Source: Alphaproteobacteria bacterium
GTDB taxonomy: Bacteria > Pseudomonadota > Alphaproteobacteria > UBA828
Length of the DNA stretch: 8,959 bases
Reading direction: 5' to 3'
Assembly (NCBI GenBank): GCA_030604165.1
Contig: JAUVWK010000097.1
Span: forward strand, 1 to 8,959
Shown: piece by piece, positions 5,808 to 8,959 of the stretch
Layout: the number at the start of each line of letters is the position of its first letter
How positions within the stretch are numbered: the first letter of the stretch is position 1
Translations under genes and position numbers: made by a program
The notes under the pieces: generated by a model
What the model was told of the DNA's origin: nothing
Seen by the model: only the letters and a program-made list of their open reading frames with translations
The model's database searches: none

Positions 5808-8543
5808 GTGAAACAACGGCCCAAGACCAAGGGGCAGCCGCCGCACCGCCTGTGGCACGCCATAGCCGCGGTCGAGGCCCTGGCGGCGCTCGGCACCAGC
5901 GCCGAGGGCCTGAGCGACGGCGAGGCGGCGGTGCGGCGCGCGCGCTATGGCGCCAATCGATTGCCCCGGCCGCGCCGACCCGGCCTCGCCCTCGTCTATC
6001 TCAAACAATTTGCCAGCCCACTGATCTACTTGCTGCTCGCCGCCGCCGCGGCCTCGCTTTTGCTCGGCGAGTTCATGGACGCGGCCTTCATCTTCGCCGT
6101 GCTTCAGTTCAACGCGCTGATCGGGACGATTCAGGAGTGGAAGGCCGAAACCAGCGCCGCAGCGTTGCAGTCGGCTGTTCGCACCTGGGCGGTGGCGCTG
6201 CGCGACGGTCGGCCGCGGCGGCTGGACGGCATCGAGCTCGTGCCCGGCGACGTGGTGCTGCTGGAATCGGGGGCGCAGGTGCCCGCCGACATGCGGCTCG
6301 TCGCGGCGCAAGACCTGCAAGTGGACGAATCGCTGCTCACCGGCGAATCGCTGCCGGTAGAAAAGGACGCCGACGCCGTCTTGCCCGAGCAAACCCCGTT
6401 GAGCGACCGTCGCAATTTGATTTTTGCCGGCACCACGGTGCCGCGCGGACGCGCCCGCGGCGTGGTCGTACGCACCGGACTCGTCACCGAGGTGGGACGG
6501 ATCGCCCAGGCGCTGACGAGTGGACCGCGCGCCGCGCCGGCGCTGATCGTGCGCATGCGGCGCTTCGCCCGGATCATCGCCTACACCGTGCTGGTGGCGA
6601 TCGTGGTGCTCGCGGCCGCTGAGCTGGCGCGCGGAACGCCCATCGCGGAAATCTTTTTCATCGCGGTCGCGCTCGCCGTCGCCGCCATCCCCGAGGGGCT
6701 GCCGGTGGCGATCACGGTGGCGCTCTCCGGCGCGACCAGCCGCATGGCGCGCCGCAACGTGGTGGTGCGGCTGTTGCCCGCCGTCGAAGGGCTCGGCAGC
6801 TGCACTCTGATCGCGAGCGACAAGACCGGCACGCTGACCTGCAACGAGCTCACGGTGCGCCGGCTGTTTCTGCCCGAGACCGGCGAGGTGGAGGTCTCGG
6901 GCGAGGGCTATCGCCCGCTCGGCGAACTGACGCGAGGCGGCGCGCCCTTGGACGAGGCGGCGCGCGCGCGGGCGCGGCGACTGGCCGTTTCCGGCGCGCT
7001 CTGCAACGAGGCGAGCTACCATCTGGGAGACGACGGGCGGGTACAGCATCTCGGCGATACCGTAGACGTGGCCTATCTGGCATTGGCCGGGAAGCTCGGA
7101 CTCGTGCGTGAGGCTTTGCTCGCGGACGAACCGCAAGTGGGCCAGGTGCCATTCGAATCGCAGCGTCGTTATGCGGCGAGCTTCCACCAGCGCGACGGCG
7201 CCATCGTCGCCCACGTCAAGGGCGCGGCGGAGACAATTCTGCCCATGTGTCGCGGTGCCGACCGGGCCGCCGTCGCCGACGCTGTCGAACGCCTCGCCGA
7301 GAGCGGCTATCGCGTGCTGGCGGTGGCCAGCGGCCCGGTGGCGACGGCGACGGGCCTGCCCGGCGGCAGCGACGGCGAGGCCGCGGAGCGCACCCTGGCC
7401 GATCTCGATTTTCTCGGTCTCGTCGGCCTGATCGACCCGCTGCGCGCGGAAGTGCCCGACGCGATACGCCGCGCCACGGCGGCCGGCGTCACGGTCTGCA
7501 TGATCACCGGCGACCATCCGACCACCGCGTTGGCGATCGGCCGCGAGTTGGGCATGGCACAAGCGCCGGACGACGTGGTTACCGGCGCGGAGGTCGCCGA
7601 GGCACGCGACAATCCGGCGGCGCTGGAAGCGCTGATCGCCCGCGGGCGAATCTTCGCCCGGGTCGAGCCGGTGCAGAAGCTCACCATCGTCCAGGCCATG
7701 CAGCGGGCCGGCCATTTCGTTGCCGTAACGGGCGACGGGGTCAACGATGCGCCGGCTCTGGCGGCGGCCAATATCGGTGTCGCCATGGGCCAAAGCGGAA
7801 CCGACGTCGCCCGCGGCGCCGCCGACCTGATCCTCACCGACGATAACTTCGCCTCGATCGTGGCCGGCATCGAGGAAGGCCGCGTCGCCTACGACAATGT
7901 GCGTAAGGTCATCTACTTTCTGCTCAGCACGGGCGCGGCCGAGCTGGTGCTGTTCTTCCTGGCGCTGGTCAGTGGCCTACCGCTGCCGCTGTTCGCCGTG
8001 CAGCTCTTGTGGCTCAACCTGGTGACCAATGGCGTTCAGGTCGTCACGCTGGCCATCGAAAAGGCCGAGCCCGGGGTGCTGAAGCGCCCGCCCCGGCCGC
8101 CGCGCCAACCCATCTTCGACCGGCGCATGATCGAGCAGACCGTGCTCTCGGGCGTGGTCATCGCGGGGGTCGCCTTTGGCTTCTACTCCTGGGCGCTCGG
8201 GCAGGGCTGGAGCCTGTTCGACGCGCGCAACGGGGCCCTGCTCCTGATGGTATTGTTCGAGAACGTACACACCTTCAACTGCCGCTCCGAGGCGCGCTCG
8301 ATTCTTCGCACGCCGATTCGCGACAACCCCTTCCTGGTGCTCGGTGTGATCGCGGCCCAGGGCGCTCACATCGGCGCCATGTACTTGCCCGGCCTCCGCG
8401 ACGTGCTCGGTGTCGCACCGGTCTCGTTCGCGCGCTGGGGCACGATCGCCGCCATCGCCCTGGTCCTGCTGGTCGTCATGGAGCTTTACAAGCTGATCCG
8501 GCCCGTGCCGCAGGGATATCGGCCGTTTGGCCGGGGCGGCTGA
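5808..8543 (+). CDS. P2-type cation-transporting P-type ATPase (PacL/SERCA-like)
   Basis: This 911-residue inner-membrane pump has every hallmark of a P2 ATPase. Order: cytoplasmic N-terminus (ending near 59), M1 (about 60-80), M2 (about 89-108), actuator domain with TGES 178-181 (Glu180), M3 (about 255-272), M4 with PEGLP 295-299, phosphorylation motif DKTGT with Asp338, nucleotide-binding KGA 471-473, TGDHPTT, hinge TGDGVNDAP 641-649 (Asp643, Asp647), then M5 to M10 (about 700-892). It uses ATP to move a cation, most likely outward. Matched to SERCA ion ligands: Glu296 (E309), Glu712 (E771), Asn737 (N796), Thr740 (T799) and Glu818 (E908) are kept. N768 is Gly709, and D800 is Asn741 in NLVTNG. 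Calcium is therefore a reasonable but unproven substrate. No heavy-metal-binding domain or CPC motif is present. It follows the Prim-Pol gene after 76 bp on the same strand. Confidence 0.93.
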   Translation: MKQRPKTKGQPPHRLWHAIAAVEALAALGTSAEGLSDGEAAVRRARYGANRLPRPRRPGLALVYLKQFASPLIYLLLAAAAASLLLGEFMDAAFIFAVLQFNALIGTIQEWKAETSAAALQSAVRTWAVALRDGRPRRLDGIELVPGDVVLLESGAQVPADMRLVAAQDLQVDESLLTGESLPVEKDADAVLPEQTPLSDRRNLIFAGTTVPRGRARGVVVRTGLVTEVGRIAQALTSGPRAAPALIVRMRRFARIIAYTVLVAIVVLAAAELARGTPIAEIFFIAVALAVAAIPEGLPVAITVALSGATSRMARRNVVVRLLPAVEGLGSCTLIASDKTGTLTCNELTVRRLFLPETGEVEVSGEGYRPLGELTRGGAPLDEAARARARRLAVSGALCNEASYHLGDDGRVQHLGDTVDVAYLALAGKLGLVREALLADEPQVGQVPFESQRRYAASFHQRDGAIVAHVKGAAETILPMCRGADRAAVADAVERLAESGYRVLAVASGPVATATGLPGGSDGEAAERTLADLDFLGLVGLIDPLRAEVPDAIRRATAAGVTVCMITGDHPTTALAIGRELGMAQAPDDVVTGAEVAEARDNPAALEALIARGRIFARVEPVQKLTIVQAMQRAGHFVAVTGDGVNDAPALAAANIGVAMGQSGTDVARGAADLILTDDNFASIVAGIEEGRVAYDNVRKVIYFLLSTGAAELVLFFLALVSGLPLPLFAVQLLWLNLVTNGVQVVTLAIEKAEPGVLKRPPRPPRQPIFDRRMIEQTVLSGVVIAGVAFGFYSWALGQGWSLFDARNGALLLMVLFENVHTFNCRSEARSILRTPIRDNPFLVLGVIAAQGAHIGAMYLPGLRDVLGVAPVSFARWGTIAAIALVLLVVMELYKLIRPVPQGYRPFGRGG

Positions 8544-8566
8544 CGGCGCGCCACTCCGCCGCGGCG

Positions 8567-8959
8567 CTATCCCTGGCTATCGACCAGGCGCTGCACGATT
8601 TCGGGCATCCGCGCGGCCTCCATGTTGGCGAAGGCGAAGCGCAGATAGGCTTCTTGGCCGGGACCGAACATGCTGCCCGGCAAACACAAAAGGTTATGCT
8701 CGGCCGCCAGGCGGCGCGCCACGTCGGCGGCCGGCTCGCCCGCGAAGGGGTGGCGCACATAGGCGAAATAGGCGCCGGCGCTGATCAGGGCGTAGTTCAG
8801 CTCGTTGCGCCGGAAAGCCTCTTGCAGGGCACCGATGCGGCTCAGGATCAGGCGCCGCTTGTCTTGCCGCCAGGCCTCCAGATGGCCCAGCCCGAAGAGC
8901 GCCGCGGCCTGCCCGATGCGCGGCGCGCAGATGGCGACGCAATCCATCGCCTTGGCCAC
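8567..8959 (-). CDS. class I/II PLP-dependent aminotransferase, C-terminal part (5' end outside window)
   Basis: The last 130 residues of a fold-type I aminotransferase end at a TAG (8569-8567). The segment opens with a VAKAMDCVAICAPRIGQ stretch, which in this family follows soon after the PLP-binding lysine; that lysine lies beyond the right edge. It continues through a GAYFAYVRHPF strand to LLCLPGSMFGPGQEAYLRF. The arginine in YLRF (residue 107 of the fragment) matches the conserved arginine that binds the substrate carboxylate. It looks like the broad AspC/alanine-type subgroup (COG0436 style), but the amino acid it uses cannot be told from this part. It converges with the ATPase gene across 23 bp. 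The frame continues off the window, so the GTG at the edge should not be taken as the start. Confidence 0.85.
   Translation of the reverse strand: MAKAMDCVAICAPRIGQAAALFGLGHLEAWRQDKRRLILSRIGALQEAFRRNELNYALISAGAYFAYVRHPFAGEPAADVARRLAAEHNLLCLPGSMFGPGQEAYLRFAFANMEAARMPEIVQRLVDSQG

Noticed and set aside
5760..7793. Long minus-strand open frame (677 codons) antisense to the ATPase
   Set aside because: Low-complexity His/Arg/Gly-rich sequence opposite an unmistakable P-type ATPase; it is a codon-bias shadow.
8545..8567. Palindromes GGCGCGCC and CGCCGCGGCG between the ATPase and the aminotransferase
   Set aside because: Short GC-only palindromes are expected by chance here, and no T-run follows on either strand, so I do not call a terminator.

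Overview
The window is a very GC-rich stretch (roughly two thirds or more G+C by eye) with tightly packed genes, strong GGAG-type ribosome binding sites and some GTG starts. This fits a high-GC proteobacterial chromosome. An alphaproteobacterium is my best guess from the style of the proteins, but nothing here proves it. There are no rRNA or tRNA genes, insertion sequences, integrases or CRISPR arrays.

Layout from left to right: (1) the 3' end of a DUF3891 gene on the plus strand, 1-393; (2) a minus-strand four-gene block read from 4635 down to 409: E1-alpha, E1-beta and lipoyl E2 of a 2-oxoacid dehydrogenase complex, then a type I/II-family L-asparaginase; (3) a 325-bp divergent intergenic region, 4636-4960, with a near-perfect inverted repeat close to the E1-alpha start; (4) on the plus strand, a small stand-alone Prim-Pol (archaeo-eukaryotic-type primase/polymerase) protein, 4961-5731, followed by a full-length P2-type cation-transporting ATPase, 5808-8543; (5) the C-terminal end of a class I/II PLP aminotransferase on the minus strand, running off the right edge.

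How the genes work together: the E1-alpha/E1-beta and E1-beta/E2 junctions overlap (8 and 4 bp), so the three dehydrogenase subunits are almost certainly translationally coupled. They would decarboxylate a 2-oxoacid (pyruvate or a branched-chain oxoacid) and pass the acyl group to CoA. No E3 (lipoamide dehydrogenase) is encoded here, so it must come from elsewhere. The asparaginase follows E2 after 39 bp, and that gap carries the most unusual feature of the window: an 11-bp tandem repeat that triplicates the start codon and creates two four-codon mini-ORFs chained by ATGA overlaps to the real start. The Prim-Pol and ATPase are co-directional but have no obvious shared role.

I see no clear multi-gene undescribed system. 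The best leads are the triplicated start site, the altered ion-ligand residues of the ATPase, the orphan Prim-Pol protein and the palindrome upstream of the dehydrogenase operon.
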